DNA of 64,000 nt, taken from the NCBI RefSeq assembly GCF_023074175.1, contig NZ_JADPKS010000173.1, forward strand, positions 100,521 through 164,520. The letters are read 5' to 3'. Each line of letters starts with the position of its first letter. Position 1 is the stretch's first letter. Made by a program: the position numbers and the translations under genes. The DNA comes from Bradyrhizobium sp. 139. Lineage in GTDB: Bacteria > Pseudomonadota > Alphaproteobacteria > Rhizobiales > Xanthobacteraceae. Below are positions 31,980 through 41,084 of this stretch, one piece after another. The notes below the pieces were generated by a model. That model was not told the origin of the DNA. It made no database searches and saw only the letters and a program-made list of their open reading frames with translations.

Positions 31980-33851
31980 CTACACCCGCGGCATGCTCGC
32001 GGGGCGCACTTCGCGGGCCTGCGCGGCAAGCCGGATCCCGGCATTGGCCGCGCCAAATCCCTGATAATTCCTGCGCTCGACGATCTCGAAGAAGAAGCGC
32101 TCGTCGAAGATGTGGGTGTAGACCTGGAAGAACTCGCCGTCGCCTTCGCGGTCGTAGAGAATGTGGTTGGCGCGAAGTTGCGCCATCAGCTCGGGCGCAA
32201 GGTCGTATTTGGCTTCGATGTCGTCGTAATAATTGTCGGGAATGTCCAGGAAATCCGCGCCCCGCTTGCGCATCTCCGCGACCGTCGCAAAAATGTCCCG
32301 GCACGTGAACGCGACGTGCTGCACGCCTGAGCCGAAGAATTCCGAGATAAAGCGCGCCGACAGCGTGCGGTTGGCGGAGGAGCCGTTGAGCACGAAGCGC
32401 AGGCTCCGGTCGCCGTTGATGACGGCCTGGCTTTGGACGAGCCCCCTGGGGTCGGCGATCTCCATCTGCGGCAGGCGCGTCAGGTCGAGGATGCCGGTGT
32501 AGAACAGCAGCCAGGACAGCATCTCGTCATAGGGCATCGACTGCGCGATATGGTCGACGGCGAGCAGCGCGTCTGCGCCGGCGTCGCCGGCGATGGGCTC
32601 GAAATCGGTGTCCCAGTTCTTGCCGGCCTGATCGAGGAAATACAGCAGGCTGCCGCCGACGCCGTGAATCGCGGGAATCTCGAGCTCGCCCGGCCCGACC
32701 GGCTGGTAGAAAGTGCGCGCCTTCAGCGTCTCGGCGCGCCGCATGGCGAGGCCGGCATTGTCGACATCGAGCGCGATCGCGCAGACGCCGGGCCCGTGCG
32801 TGACGTAGTGCGAATGCGCAAAGCCGTCGGTCTCGCTATTGATCACGAGCTCGACCTTGCCCTGCGACCAGCGCTCCACCGCCTTGCTGCGATGCTTGCC
32901 GCTTCTGCGGAAGCCGAGCTGCGCGAACAGGCGGGCGAGGTCGCCCGCTTTGGTCTCGTTGACGGCAAACTCGATGAACCCGGTGCCGTGGCTCTTGGCC
33001 TTCGGCGCCAGGGGCTCGCCGATGAGCTTTGGCCAATCCGGCGCAAGCTGGTCCTCCAGCAGGATCAGCGAACGCAGGCCGTCGACCGCGGTCTGCGCGG
33101 CCGAGCCGGCGCGGAACTGGTCGTTGAAGATTTCCAGCGACAGCGGCCCGGCATAGCCGGTCGCCGCGATCGCCGCCATGAATTCGCCGACCGGCAGGTC
33201 GCCCTGGCCGGGGAAGGAGCGGAAGTGCCGGCTCCATGACAGGATGTCGAGTTCGAGCTTCGGTGCGTCGGCGAGTTGCACCAGAAAGATCTTGTCGCCG
33301 GGGATCGAGGCCATCGCGCGGGTGGGAAATCCCGGAGCCAGCGCATGAAAGCTGTCGAGGATGACGCCGATCGCGGGGTGATCGGCGCGGCGCACGATCT
33401 CCCAGGCGTCGCGGTAATCGTTGACGTGGGATCCCCAGGCCAGCGCCTCGTAGCCGACGCGCAAAGCGCGATTGGCGGCGCGCTCGCCGAGTTCGCGAAA
33501 ATCATCCGCGGCGCGGTCGATGCCGCCGAGCGAGCTTGGGGAGACGTTGGAGCAGATCAGCAGCAGACCGGTGCCGAGCTCCTGCATCAGGTCGAACTTG
33601 CGCTCGGCGCGGGCAAAGTTACGCGAACGCTGCGGCTCCGGCATGCCTTCGAAATCGCGGAACGGCTGAAACGCGCAGATATCGAGCTTGAGGTCCTTGC
33701 ACAGCTGCGCCACCTCGCGCGGCCTTGCGCCGAACGACAGCAGATCGTTCTCGAAAATCTCGACCGCGTCGAAGCCGGCGGTTGCGATGGCGCGGAGCTT
33801 TTCGTCGAGAGCACCTGACAGGGCGACCGTTGCAATCGAGCGCTTGTTCAT
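31980..33851 (-). CDS. quiC: 3-Dehydroshikimate dehydratase, two-domain (QuiC-like)
   Basis: This 623-residue protein joins an N-terminal xylose-isomerase-like TIM barrel (about 1-285: IATAGFDAVEIFENDLLSFG, IGVILDSFHALAPGFP, LSLEIFNDQFR) to a C-terminal 4-hydroxyphenylpyruvate-dioxygenase-like domain (from about 310: GTGFIEFAVNETKAGDLARL; VQHVAFTCRDIFATVAEMRK). This is the bacterial QuiC architecture, which converts 3-dehydroshikimate to protocatechuate in quinate/shikimate catabolism. It overlaps livF by 4 bases and ends an operon that begins with a shikimate dehydrogenase. Bifunctional annotation with HPPD activity is less likely in this setting. Confidence 0.88.
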   Translation of the reverse strand: MNKRSIATVALSGALDEKLRAIATAGFDAVEIFENDLLSFGARPREVAQLCKDLKLDICAFQPFRDFEGMPEPQRSRNFARAERKFDLMQELGTGLLLICSNVSPSSLGGIDRAADDFRELGERAANRALRVGYEALAWGSHVNDYRDAWEIVRRADHPAIGVILDSFHALAPGFPTRAMASIPGDKIFLVQLADAPKLELDILSWSRHFRSFPGQGDLPVGEFMAAIAATGYAGPLSLEIFNDQFRAGSAAQTAVDGLRSLILLEDQLAPDWPKLIGEPLAPKAKSHGTGFIEFAVNETKAGDLARLFAQLGFRRSGKHRSKAVERWSQGKVELVINSETDGFAHSHYVTHGPGVCAIALDVDNAGLAMRRAETLKARTFYQPVGPGELEIPAIHGVGGSLLYFLDQAGKNWDTDFEPIAGDAGADALLAVDHIAQSMPYDEMLSWLLFYTGILDLTRLPQMEIADPRGLVQSQAVINGDRSLRFVLNGSSANRTLSARFISEFFGSGVQHVAFTCRDIFATVAEMRKRGADFLDIPDNYYDDIEAKYDLAPELMAQLRANHILYDREGDGEFFQVYTHIFDERFFFEIVERRNYQGFGAANAGIRLAAQAREVRPASMPRV

Positions 33852-34585
33852 GCCGCGTTGTCCTCCATGGCTCCTCCGAGGAAGAGCTGGCCGATGCGCG
33901 GATCCTTCAAGATGCGTTTCGCACCGTCGATCATGCGGGTCTGGCCGAGCTCGAGCACGATGCCGATATCGGAAATCTCCAGCGCCGAGCGCGCATTCTG
34001 CTCGATCATCAAGATCGTCACGCCGCGGTCGCGCAGGGATTTGAGGATGTCGAAAGTCTGCTGCACCATCAGCGGCGACAGGCCGATCGAGGGCTCGTCG
34101 ATCAGCACGAGCTTTGGCTCGAGCAGTAGCGAGCGGGCGATCTCGAGCTGCTTCTGCTCGCCGCCGGACAGCGTGGAAGCCTGCTGCGTCGACTTGCGCC
34201 GCAGCGCCGGGAACAGGTCGAGCGCGGCCTCGATCCGCTTGGGTAGGTCGAGGCCCTTGCCAGCGGAAACGCCGCCGAGCTCGATGTTATGGCGCACCGA
34301 CAGCTCGGGGAAGATGTTGCGGCCCTGCGGCACGTAGCAGATGCCGGCATTGAGCAGCGCACGCTGGCTCAGATTGGTGACGTCACGGCCCGCGAAACTG
34401 ATCTTGCCCTCGCGCAGCTTGAGCAGGCCGAAGATCGTCTTGAACACGGTCGACTTGCCGGCACCGTTGGGGCCGATGATGGTGGTGATGGTGGCCTGCG
34501 GCACGGCGAAGGTCGTGCCGTTCAGGATCGTCATCTTGCCGTAGCCGCCGACGAGATTGTGAACCGAGAGGATCGGGTCGCCCAT
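33848..34585 (-). CDS. livF: Liv-type ABC transporter ATPase (LivF)
   Basis: This 245-residue ATPase has Walker A GPNGAGKST, signature LSGGEQKQLEIARSL, Walker B LVLIDEPSIGLSP and the LivF-typical ICYVPQGRNIFPELSV. With LivG it drives the LivHM channel. It starts 12 bp after livG and overlaps quiC by 4 bases. Its place between dehydroshikimate dehydratase and shikimate dehydrogenase argues for an aromatic or alicyclic acid rather than leucine. Confidence 0.92.
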   Translation of the reverse strand: MGDPILSVHNLVGGYGKMTILNGTTFAVPQATITTIIGPNGAGKSTVFKTIFGLLKLREGKISFAGRDVTNLSQRALLNAGICYVPQGRNIFPELSVRHNIELGGVSAGKGLDLPKRIEAALDLFPALRRKSTQQASTLSGGEQKQLEIARSLLLEPKLVLIDEPSIGLSPLMVQQTFDILKSLRDRGVTILMIEQNARSALEISDIGIVLELGQTRMIDGAKRILKDPRIGQLFLGGAMEDNAA

Positions 34586-34597
34586 GGCGCGCTCTCC

Positions 34598-35341
34598 CTA
34601 ATGTCCGAGATAGGCTTCGATCACGGCGGAATTTTTCCGCACTTCGTCAGGCCGTCCCATCGCCAGCACCTTGCCTTCCGCCATCACCATCACGCGCGAG
34701 CACAGCGACATCACGAATTCCATGTTGTGCTCGATCACCACGAAGGTGGCGTTCTTCTCACGGTTGATCGCGACCAGCCGCTCCTTCAGATCCGATAGCA
34801 TCGACGGATTGATGCCGCCGGCGGGCTCATCGAGCAGCACCAGGCGCGGCCCGCCCATGAAGGCCATGGCGGCATCGAGCAGCTTCTGCTGGCCATAGGA
34901 GAGTCCGCCAGCCGGTTCGTTGGCGAGATGATCGAGCTTGAAGAAGCCGATCATCTGGTCGGCGGCCCCCGTCAGCCCCGCATCGGAGCGGCCGACCAGG
35001 CGCGAGGCCATGCTGCCTTGGTGCTCCTGGCCAGCGAGGATCAGGTTCTCGCGCACAGAGAGTTTTGGAAAAACTTGTAGCAGCTGGAAGGTGCGGCTGA
35101 CGCCGAGCTTGTTAAGCTCGGCGGGGCGCAAGGCCGTGACCACCTTGCCGTCGAGCTTGACCTCGCCACTGCTTGGGGTGAGCTGGCCGAGGATGCAGTT
35201 GAACAGGGTCGACTTGCCGCAGCCGTTCGGGCCGATCAGACCGAGGATCTCGCCCTCGCGCACGTTGAAGCTGACGCCGTCGACGGCGCTGATGCCGCCA
35301 AAGTTCTTCTTGATGTTGGTGACTTCGAGGACCGCGCTCAT
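34598..35341 (-). CDS. livG: Liv-type ABC transporter ATPase (LivG)
   Basis: This 247-residue ATPase starts MSAVLEVTNIKKNFGGISAV. It has Walker A GPNGCGKST, the LivG-typical GVSRTFQLLQVFPKLSVREN, signature LSYGQQKLLDAAMA and Walker B LVLLDEPAGGIN. It overlaps livM by 4 bases, so expression is coupled. In Liv systems LivG and LivF form the ATPase heterodimer. Confidence 0.92.
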   Translation of the reverse strand: MSAVLEVTNIKKNFGGISAVDGVSFNVREGEILGLIGPNGCGKSTLFNCILGQLTPSSGEVKLDGKVVTALRPAELNKLGVSRTFQLLQVFPKLSVRENLILAGQEHQGSMASRLVGRSDAGLTGAADQMIGFFKLDHLANEPAGGLSYGQQKLLDAAMAFMGGPRLVLLDEPAGGINPSMLSDLKERLVAINREKNATFVVIEHNMEFVMSLCSRVMVMAEGKVLAMGRPDEVRKNSAVIEAYLGH

Positions 35342-36336
35342 TGCACCGTCTCCAGCCGGGACTTTGCGACGGCGCGCAGTGCCGAGGCCGTCTTGGTTCG
35401 CCGCTCGGCGAGATAGCGGTCGAGGATTCCCAGGATGCCGGTCGGCGACCAGATCAGCAGCAGCATCACCGCGACCGCATAGAGCATCAGGTAATAGCCT
35501 TCGGTGAAGCGCAGCCATTCCGGTAGCAGCACCGCGATCATCGCGCCGAGGAACGGGCCGAGGAAGAAGCCGGCGCCGCCGACAATCACCATCATCAGGA
35601 GGTCGAGCGAGAGCGACAGGTTGAACGGCACGGGGTCGATGTATTGCGTCAGCGGCGCATAGAGCGCGCCGGCGACACCGCCGAGAGCCGAGCCGATCGC
35701 AAACGCCATCAGCGTGTAGCGCCGCGTGTCGATGCCGAGCGATTGCGCGCGCAGCGGGTTTTCGCGCAGTGCCATGAAAGCGCGGCCCCAGGGCGAGCGG
35801 ATCAACCACCACACCGCCAGCGACACGATCGCGAGCGAGCCGAGGCAGACATAATAAAACGGCAGCGGCTTGTTGGTCGCCAGCCCGAAGATGTGCGGGC
35901 GCGGAATGTTGGAGATGCCGTAGATGCCGCCGGTGAGCCAGCTCTCGTTGCGAAACACCAGGAAGGCCAGTGTCGAGAAGGCGAGCGTGACGAAGGCGAG
36001 GTAGTGGTGCTGCACGCGCAGCGCGGGATAGCCGAGCACCCAGCCGACCGCGAAGCTCAAGGCAATCGCGACCACGATCGCGGCCGGCAACGGCCAGCCA
36101 TGCGTCGTCATGATCGCCGCCGCATAGGCGCCGATCCCGACGAAGGCGCCCTGTGCCAGCGAGACCTGGCCGGCATAGCCGAGCGTGAGGTTCAGGCCCA
36201 TCGCTGCGATTGTCATCACCGCCCACTGGCTGAGGATGAACAGGCCGTAGCGATTGAAGTTCGTGGGGATGACGATCAGGCCGGCGATGACAACGAGGCC
36301 GAGCGCGATCTTCAGAGGCTTGGCAAATCCGGTCAT
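35338..36336 (-). CDS. livM: Liv-type ABC permease (LivM)
   Basis: This 332-residue polytopic membrane protein shows LivM features: MGLNLTLGYAGQVSLAQGAF, GIGAYAAAIM, and the coupling region GRAFMALRENPLRAQSLGID. The C-terminal tail is polar. It overlaps both livH and livG by 4 bases. It forms the transmembrane pore with LivH. Confidence 0.93.
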   Translation of the reverse strand: MTGFAKPLKIALGLVVIAGLIVIPTNFNRYGLFILSQWAVMTIAAMGLNLTLGYAGQVSLAQGAFVGIGAYAAAIMTTHGWPLPAAIVVAIALSFAVGWVLGYPALRVQHHYLAFVTLAFSTLAFLVFRNESWLTGGIYGISNIPRPHIFGLATNKPLPFYYVCLGSLAIVSLAVWWLIRSPWGRAFMALRENPLRAQSLGIDTRRYTLMAFAIGSALGGVAGALYAPLTQYIDPVPFNLSLSLDLLMMVIVGGAGFFLGPFLGAMIAVLLPEWLRFTEGYYLMLYAVAVMLLLIWSPTGILGILDRYLAERRTKTASALRAVAKSRLETVQ

Positions 36337-37208
36337 ACCGTGCGCTCCTCGGCGCGGCCGAGCAACCCTTGCGGCCGGAACAGGATCACGAGGATCAGGA
36401 AGATCAGCGGCACCGCGGCGCGATATTGCGTCGAGACATAGGACGCCGCGAGATTATCGAGCACGCCGATCAGGAGGCCGCCCGCGATCGCGCCGCGCAC
36501 CTGGTTGAAGCCGCCGACGATCGCCGCGATGAAGGCGGCCTGGCCCAGCACCTCACCGGAGGAGAATTTTGCCAGATAGATCGGCGTGATCAGCAGCGAG
36601 GCCAGCGCGACCAGGAAGGCGTTGATCAGGAAGGTGAGCAGGATCATGCGTTCGACCGGCACGCCGATGATGCGCGCCACGGTCGGGTTCTGCGCCGCCG
36701 CCTGCATCTGGTGGCCGAGCGAGGTGCGGTTCAGCAGTGTGGTCAGTCCGAGCACGGCGAAGATGGCGAGGACGAGGACGCCGATGCTTTGCAGCGACAC
36801 TGCGTGTCCGAGAATCGAGATATCGCCGGTCGGCACGATCGAGGGGAAGGGCGACGCTTCGGCGCTGAAGAACTGCTTCACGGCCTCCTTGATGCCGATC
36901 GCCAGCGCCATGGTGGCGATCGCGAGCGGCAGCACGCCATGGCGCATCATCGGATCGACCAGCAGCAGCTTGAAGGCGAGGCCGAGCAGGATCATCGAGA
37001 GCAGGATGCCGAGGATGATGGCGAGCCAGAACGGCGCGCCGGCATGCATCGCCGCGAGCATCAGGAATGCTGGTAGCATGACGAACTCGCCTTGCGCGAA
37101 ATTGATGGTTTGCGAGGTCTGCCACAGCAGCGTGAAGCCGACCGCGACCAGGGCGTAGATCGCGCCGGTGGCCAGTCCCGCGACCAAAAGATCGAACAGA
37201 TTGGACAT
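36333..37208 (-). CDS. livH: Liv-type ABC permease (LivH)
   Basis: This 291-residue membrane protein has the LivH hallmarks QTINFAQGEFVMLPAFLMLA near the N-terminus and the coupling segment LGHQMQAAAQNPTVARIIGV. GFNQVRGAIAGGLLIGVLDN follows near the end. It begins 121 bp after livK; that gap contains a short family A repeat. Confidence 0.93.
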   Translation of the reverse strand: MSNLFDLLVAGLATGAIYALVAVGFTLLWQTSQTINFAQGEFVMLPAFLMLAAMHAGAPFWLAIILGILLSMILLGLAFKLLLVDPMMRHGVLPLAIATMALAIGIKEAVKQFFSAEASPFPSIVPTGDISILGHAVSLQSIGVLVLAIFAVLGLTTLLNRTSLGHQMQAAAQNPTVARIIGVPVERMILLTFLINAFLVALASLLITPIYLAKFSSGEVLGQAAFIAAIVGGFNQVRGAIAGGLLIGVLDNLAASYVSTQYRAAVPLIFLILVILFRPQGLLGRAEERTV

Positions 37209-37284
37209 GGGTTCTCTTTGATCGTTAAAGCCCGATTGAACTGGATCGACGCGAGTTCAGGTCTGTCACTCCCCGTTCCTTTTT

Positions 37285-37320
37285 CTCCCTCTCCCCGCGA
37301 AGAGCGGAGCGAGGGAGAAG
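37285..37320. repeat. Short family A-like repeat between livK and livH
   Basis: CTCCCTCTCCCCGCGAAGAGC and CGGAGCGAGGGAG are an imperfect inverted pair. Only one half of the full family A element is present, so this may be a solo arm. It could attenuate transcription between livK and livHMGF. Confidence 0.5.
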
Positions 37321-37329
37321 AGGAGAGTC

Positions 37330-38460
37330 TCACTTCACCTTCGGCAGCACCTGCTTCACGACCTGCTTGCCTTCGACCACCTCGACCAGAAAGCTCTGGC
37401 GGTCGATGTCGCCGGTCTCGCTGAAGGTGACATCCATCAAGATGCCCGGCTCGTCCGCGGCCTTGATGGTCAAGCCGTGCAGCGTGTCGGCGAACGCCTT
37501 GGAATCGACCTTGCCCATCTTCTCGGTGGCGGCTTTCACCATGTAGACGGCGAGGTAACCCTTCAGCCCGTTGTGGTCGGGCACGTAATTGTACTTCTTG
37601 GCAAACTTGTCGCGGAACGTCTTGATGAGATCGACCGGCGCATCCGTGGTGAGGCCGACATGGCCGCGCGCGCCGTTGGCGGCATCGCCCGCGAGCTCGA
37701 TCACCTTCTGGCCGATCAGCGTGGTCTCGCCCATCAGCGGCGCGGTGACGCCCTGGCGCTTCAGCTCCTTCAGGATGCGCGCGCTCTCTTCTTCGTTCAG
37801 GTAGACGAACACGGCGTCGGGATTGGCGGCCTTGATCTTGCCGACGTCGGCGGCGAAGTCGGCTTGTCCCGCTTCGGTCGAGAGGTCGGCGACCACCTTG
37901 GAGCCGAGCCGGTCGAGCTCCTTGACGATGACGTCGCGCCCGCCGCGGCCAAAGTCATTGTTGACCCAGACCACCGCGACCGACTTCGCCTTCATGTCGT
38001 CGTGGATGTATTTTGCGACCTTCGGCATCGACGATTGCTGGCCGAACGAGGTGCGGAACAGGAACTTGTTTCCGGTCTGCGTCAGCTCGGCGGCCTCGCC
38101 GCCCATGATCTGGGCGATGCCGGCTTCGGCCGCGAGCGGCGCGGTCACCTTGACCGAGCCGGAATAGCCGGGCCCGAGCAGCACATAAGGCTCGGCGTCG
38201 AGCGCCTTCTGCACCTGCGCGCGGGCAACGCCGGGATTGGACTGCGAATCGGCGTGGGTGACTTCGAGCTTGCGGCCGAGCACGCCGCCCTTGGCGTTGA
38301 TCTCCTCGATCGCGAGGTCGATGCCGTTCTTCCAGTTGGTGCCGACAGTGGCGCCGCCGCCCGAGAGTTCGGCGACGTCGGCAAACTTGATCGCCTGCGC
38401 GTGGACGCTGGTTGCGGTCGCGAAGGCAAGCAAGGCGCCTGCCAGTAAGGTCGATTTCAT
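37330..38460 (-). CDS. livK: Liv-type ABC substrate-binding protein of the shikimate operon
   Basis: This 376-residue periplasmic protein has signal peptide MKSTLLAGALLAFATATSVH (cleaved after HAQA) and the family 6 fold: IKFADVAELSGGGATVGTNW, KNGIDLAIEEINAKGGVLGR. GGAGGAG precedes ATG 38460. It follows shikimate dehydrogenase by 57 bp and precedes the permeases, so it supplies the ligand specificity of this importer. Shikimate, quinate or dehydroshikimate is the predicted ligand by context only. Confidence 0.9.
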   Translation of the reverse strand: MKSTLLAGALLAFATATSVHAQAIKFADVAELSGGGATVGTNWKNGIDLAIEEINAKGGVLGRKLEVTHADSQSNPGVARAQVQKALDAEPYVLLGPGYSGSVKVTAPLAAEAGIAQIMGGEAAELTQTGNKFLFRTSFGQQSSMPKVAKYIHDDMKAKSVAVVWVNNDFGRGGRDVIVKELDRLGSKVVADLSTEAGQADFAADVGKIKAANPDAVFVYLNEEESARILKELKRQGVTAPLMGETTLIGQKVIELAGDAANGARGHVGLTTDAPVDLIKTFRDKFAKKYNYVPDHNGLKGYLAVYMVKAATEKMGKVDSKAFADTLHGLTIKAADEPGILMDVTFSETGDIDRQSFLVEVVEGKQVVKQVLPKVK

Positions 38461-38517
38461 CGTCACTCCTCCCATTTTTAGTTGATGTCTCCGCGGCCTT
38501 GTATCCGGCCGCTTCGG

Positions 38518-39396
38518 TTACGCTGCGTGATAGGTCGAACTTCGCGTCGCCATCACCTCGTCGAAAGCCTTTCCCATGACCTCGGTCGATGGGGCAAGGC
38601 CGGTGAACAATTCGAAGGCGTCGGCGGCCTGATAGATTGCGAGCTCCCGCCCGGTCATGATCCGCGCGCCGCGCTCCCGCGCCGCGGCCAGCAGCGGCGT
38701 GATCAGCGGTGAATAGACGGCGTCCGCAACCCACAATTTGTCGTGCAGCAGCGTGGCCGCGACAGGCATGCCCCGGTTCGGCAGCATGCCGACCGGCGTG
38801 CCGTTGACGAGACCGGTTGCGCCATGCAGCGCGTCATCGACGCTTGCGGCGACCCTGCCGCCACCCCGTGGAGCAAGCAGGGAGACCAGCGTCTCGGCGC
38901 GCGCCGAGACGCTGTCGAAAATGCGGATGTCGGTCACGTCCAGGCTTGCCAGAGCAAACGCGATTGCCTTGCCGACGCCGCCGGCGCCGATCACGGCGAC
39001 GGCGTTGCCGGATGGTGTCAGCAGCGGCGCCACGGCGCGCGCAAAGCCGGTCGTGTCGGTGTTGTGGCCGGTCAGGCGGTCATCCCTGACGACAACGGTG
39101 TTGACCGCGCCCATCGCGGCGGCGGCCGGCGCCAGTTCGTCGAGCAGCGGGACCACCGCTTCCTTGTAGGGATAGGTGACGTTGACGCCGGCAAAGCCGA
39201 GCCGCCGCACGCCTTCGAGCATCGTGCTGAGCCCGGCCGCATCGGCGCCGGCGACCTCGATGAGCTGGTAGTGACCGCGCAGGCCAAGCGCCTCGGCGGC
39301 GCGCTCGTGCATGGCAGGGGACGCGGAATGCGCGATCGGCGCGCCGATCAGGCCGGTGAGAAGCTTCTTGCTGGCGGCGTATCCGCGCTTGGACAT
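38518..39396 (-). CDS. aroE: Shikimate/quinate dehydrogenase (AroE family)
   Basis: This 292-residue NAD(P)-dependent dehydrogenase has the substrate box IGAPIAHSASPAMHERAAEA, catalytic Lys in VNVTYPYKEAV, Asp in NTDTTGFARA, and Rossmann motif VIGAGGVGKAIAFALAS. The Rossmann partner residue D160 (RIFDSVSARAE) is acidic, which would favour NAD over NADP, as in catabolic quinate/shikimate dehydrogenases. It is the first gene of an operon ending in quiC, so a catabolic rather than biosynthetic role is likely. Confidence 0.9.
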   Translation of the reverse strand: MSKRGYAASKKLLTGLIGAPIAHSASPAMHERAAEALGLRGHYQLIEVAGADAAGLSTMLEGVRRLGFAGVNVTYPYKEAVVPLLDELAPAAAAMGAVNTVVVRDDRLTGHNTDTTGFARAVAPLLTPSGNAVAVIGAGGVGKAIAFALASLDVTDIRIFDSVSARAETLVSLLAPRGGGRVAASVDDALHGATGLVNGTPVGMLPNRGMPVAATLLHDKLWVADAVYSPLITPLLAAARERGARIMTGRELAIYQAADAFELFTGLAPSTEVMGKAFDEVMATRSSTYHAA

Positions 39397-39498
39397 GGTT
39401 CGCTATCGTCTCGTTGGGAGCGTTTGGTCCCGGCCATTAGCGTGAAAATCCGCGCAATTCCAAGCGGGCTCCAGGTGCGACGATAGTCTTTCCCGCCC

Positions 39499-39542
39499 CT
39501 AACACAATTACCCATTCATCTGGCAAACCTAACATAATGTTA
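39499..39542. promoter_or_regulatory. Tandem CTAACAyAAT elements upstream of the shikimate operon
   Basis: CTAACACAAT (39499-39508) and CTAACATAAT (39529-39538) are spaced exactly 30 bp, about three helical turns. The second lies within TAACATAATGTTA (39530-39542), a palindrome around one base. They sit between the LysR gene end and aroE, a possible binding region for the LysR regulator. Confidence 0.4.
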
Positions 39543-40478
39543 TTTCTTCCGCACACGTGCCGGGGCAGCCTTGCCGTCGCTGCGGGAGGGCTCCACCGCG
39601 CGCATCTCGGCGCGCAGGGACTCGATGAAATACTCGACATGAAGCGACAGCGGCGCGCCGCGCTTCACCGCGACATAGGTGTCGAACCGCGTCGGCTCGT
39701 TGATCTTCAAGAGCTCGATTCCCGGATAGCCGCCATGGGCGACCGTGAACTGGTCGATGATGGCGATGCCGAGTCCCGCCTTCACCAACGCGCAGACCGT
39801 GGTGCCAAAGCGCGCGCGGATCGTGATCTTGTAGTCGAGCCGGTTGCGCGCGAAGATCTCGGCCATGATCCGGCCGTAGGGATCGTTGGGATCGATGCCG
39901 ATCAGCGGATAGCGGGTGATCTCGGCGGCCGAGACCTGCTTGCGGACGGCAAGCTCGTGACCTGATGGCACGATGCAGTAGAGCTCGCCCGAAGCGAGCG
40001 GCATGAAGTCGAGCCCGGAATGCTCCAGCCGGTAGCTCATCGCCACGCACTCGCCGCGGCCGAGCAAGAGATAGTCGATCGCTTCCTCAAGCTTGAGGAT
40101 GTTGATGTCGATGCCGAGGTCGGGATAGCGGCGGCGGACGCGCTCGATCGCGCGCGGCACCATCACCTGCGAGATGCTCGGCACCGAGCCGATCCGCAGT
40201 TCCGACAACCCGCCGCGGCCGATCTTGGAGATGAGCTCGGAGAGGTCGTCGACCTTCTTGTAGACGCCATTGATCTGCTCGAAGATGTTTTCGGCTTCCG
40301 GCGTCGGAAAATAGCGCCCGTTCTGGCGCTGAAAGAACCGGATGCCGAGCGCGCGCTCGGTGTATTTGACCAGCCGGCTGACCCCCGGCGCCGACACGTT
40401 GAGCAGCTTCGCCGCACCGCCGATGGTGCCCGTCACCATCACGGCACGGATCACTTCAACCTGGCGCAGCGTCATCAT
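39540..40478 (-). CDS. LysR-family regulator
   Basis: This 312-residue protein has an N-terminal LysR winged helix (MTLRQVEVIRAVMVTGTIGG, AAKLLNVSAPGVSRLVKYTE, LGIRFFQRQ) and the effector domain of about 210 residues, with a basic tail. It lies 143 bp upstream of aroE on the same strand, so it is probably the activator of the aroE-liv-quiC operon. The co-inducer is likely a shikimate-pathway acid. The sequence style (APGVSRLVKYTERALG) is that of LysR proteins linked to catabolic transport operons. Confidence 0.9.
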   Translation of the reverse strand: MMTLRQVEVIRAVMVTGTIGGAAKLLNVSAPGVSRLVKYTERALGIRFFQRQNGRYFPTPEAENIFEQINGVYKKVDDLSELISKIGRGGLSELRIGSVPSISQVMVPRAIERVRRRYPDLGIDINILKLEEAIDYLLLGRGECVAMSYRLEHSGLDFMPLASGELYCIVPSGHELAVRKQVSAAEITRYPLIGIDPNDPYGRIMAEIFARNRLDYKITIRARFGTTVCALVKAGLGIAIIDQFTVAHGGYPGIELLKINEPTRFDTYVAVKRGAPLSLHVEYFIESLRAEMRAVEPSRSDGKAAPARVRKK

Positions 40479-40740
40479 GTCATGGGCATCCCAAGGAGGA
40501 TCGTGGTGGCGATCATCTCACGAGAGCCGCGATGTCATCCAGCGGCAAGTGTACGTCAACGTGAACGGCAGCGCGACGTTGCTTTCACCCTCCAGGGGTC
40601 CCTCCAGGTGGGGTGGAGAGTGTAGCTCGCTCACCGATAACGCCGAGTAGCTTCGCGGTCAGAATGTTTCGGCCAAAATCGGCACGTTCGGATGGAAGGG
40701 CGTCGCTCGCGCAGAACGTACGCCTTACTGCAATTACGCC

Positions 40741-40917
40741 CTAGCTCGCCGGGCCCTCGGGCAAAGCGCTGTCGATCCGTTTCGCGCGCTCGCGTTGCAG
40801 CACTTCGCGCGCGAACTCGATGATCTTCTGCTTGTTCGCCGTTTCGCGGACGGCGAAAAACACGCGGTTCAGTTCCAGGCCGAGCACGCTGTTGAGGGCG
40901 ATGTCCTCGTCTTCCAT
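40741..40917 (-). CDS. Small 58-residue hypothetical protein
   Basis: Reading the minus strand gives MEDEDIALNSVLGLELNRVF, then FAVRETANKQKIIEFAREVL, QRERAKRIDS and ALPEGPAS, stop. It is strongly helical and charged, with an acidic head and a basic middle. I do not recognise a family. It sits next to the decayed luxR, in the 600-bp gap between the LysR gene and luxR. The 262 bases from 40479 to 40740 show no other gene. The smooth helical composition makes it more credible than a random frame. Confidence 0.5.
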   Translation of the reverse strand: MEDEDIALNSVLGLELNRVFFAVRETANKQKIIEFAREVLQRERAKRIDSALPEGPAS

Positions 40918-41084
40918 CGTGGTTTTCCCGCTTCAGACGCCTCAGGTGTAACTTGGCGTCACTTCTTCCACAAGTAGATTTAAATCTTCGGAGTCAATGA
41001 GATACCGTAAACTACGGGAGCAGCGAATTAAGGCGGTCCGCAAAGACGTGCTAGACCGGACGGCGAGAGTCAGGAAACGCACCG

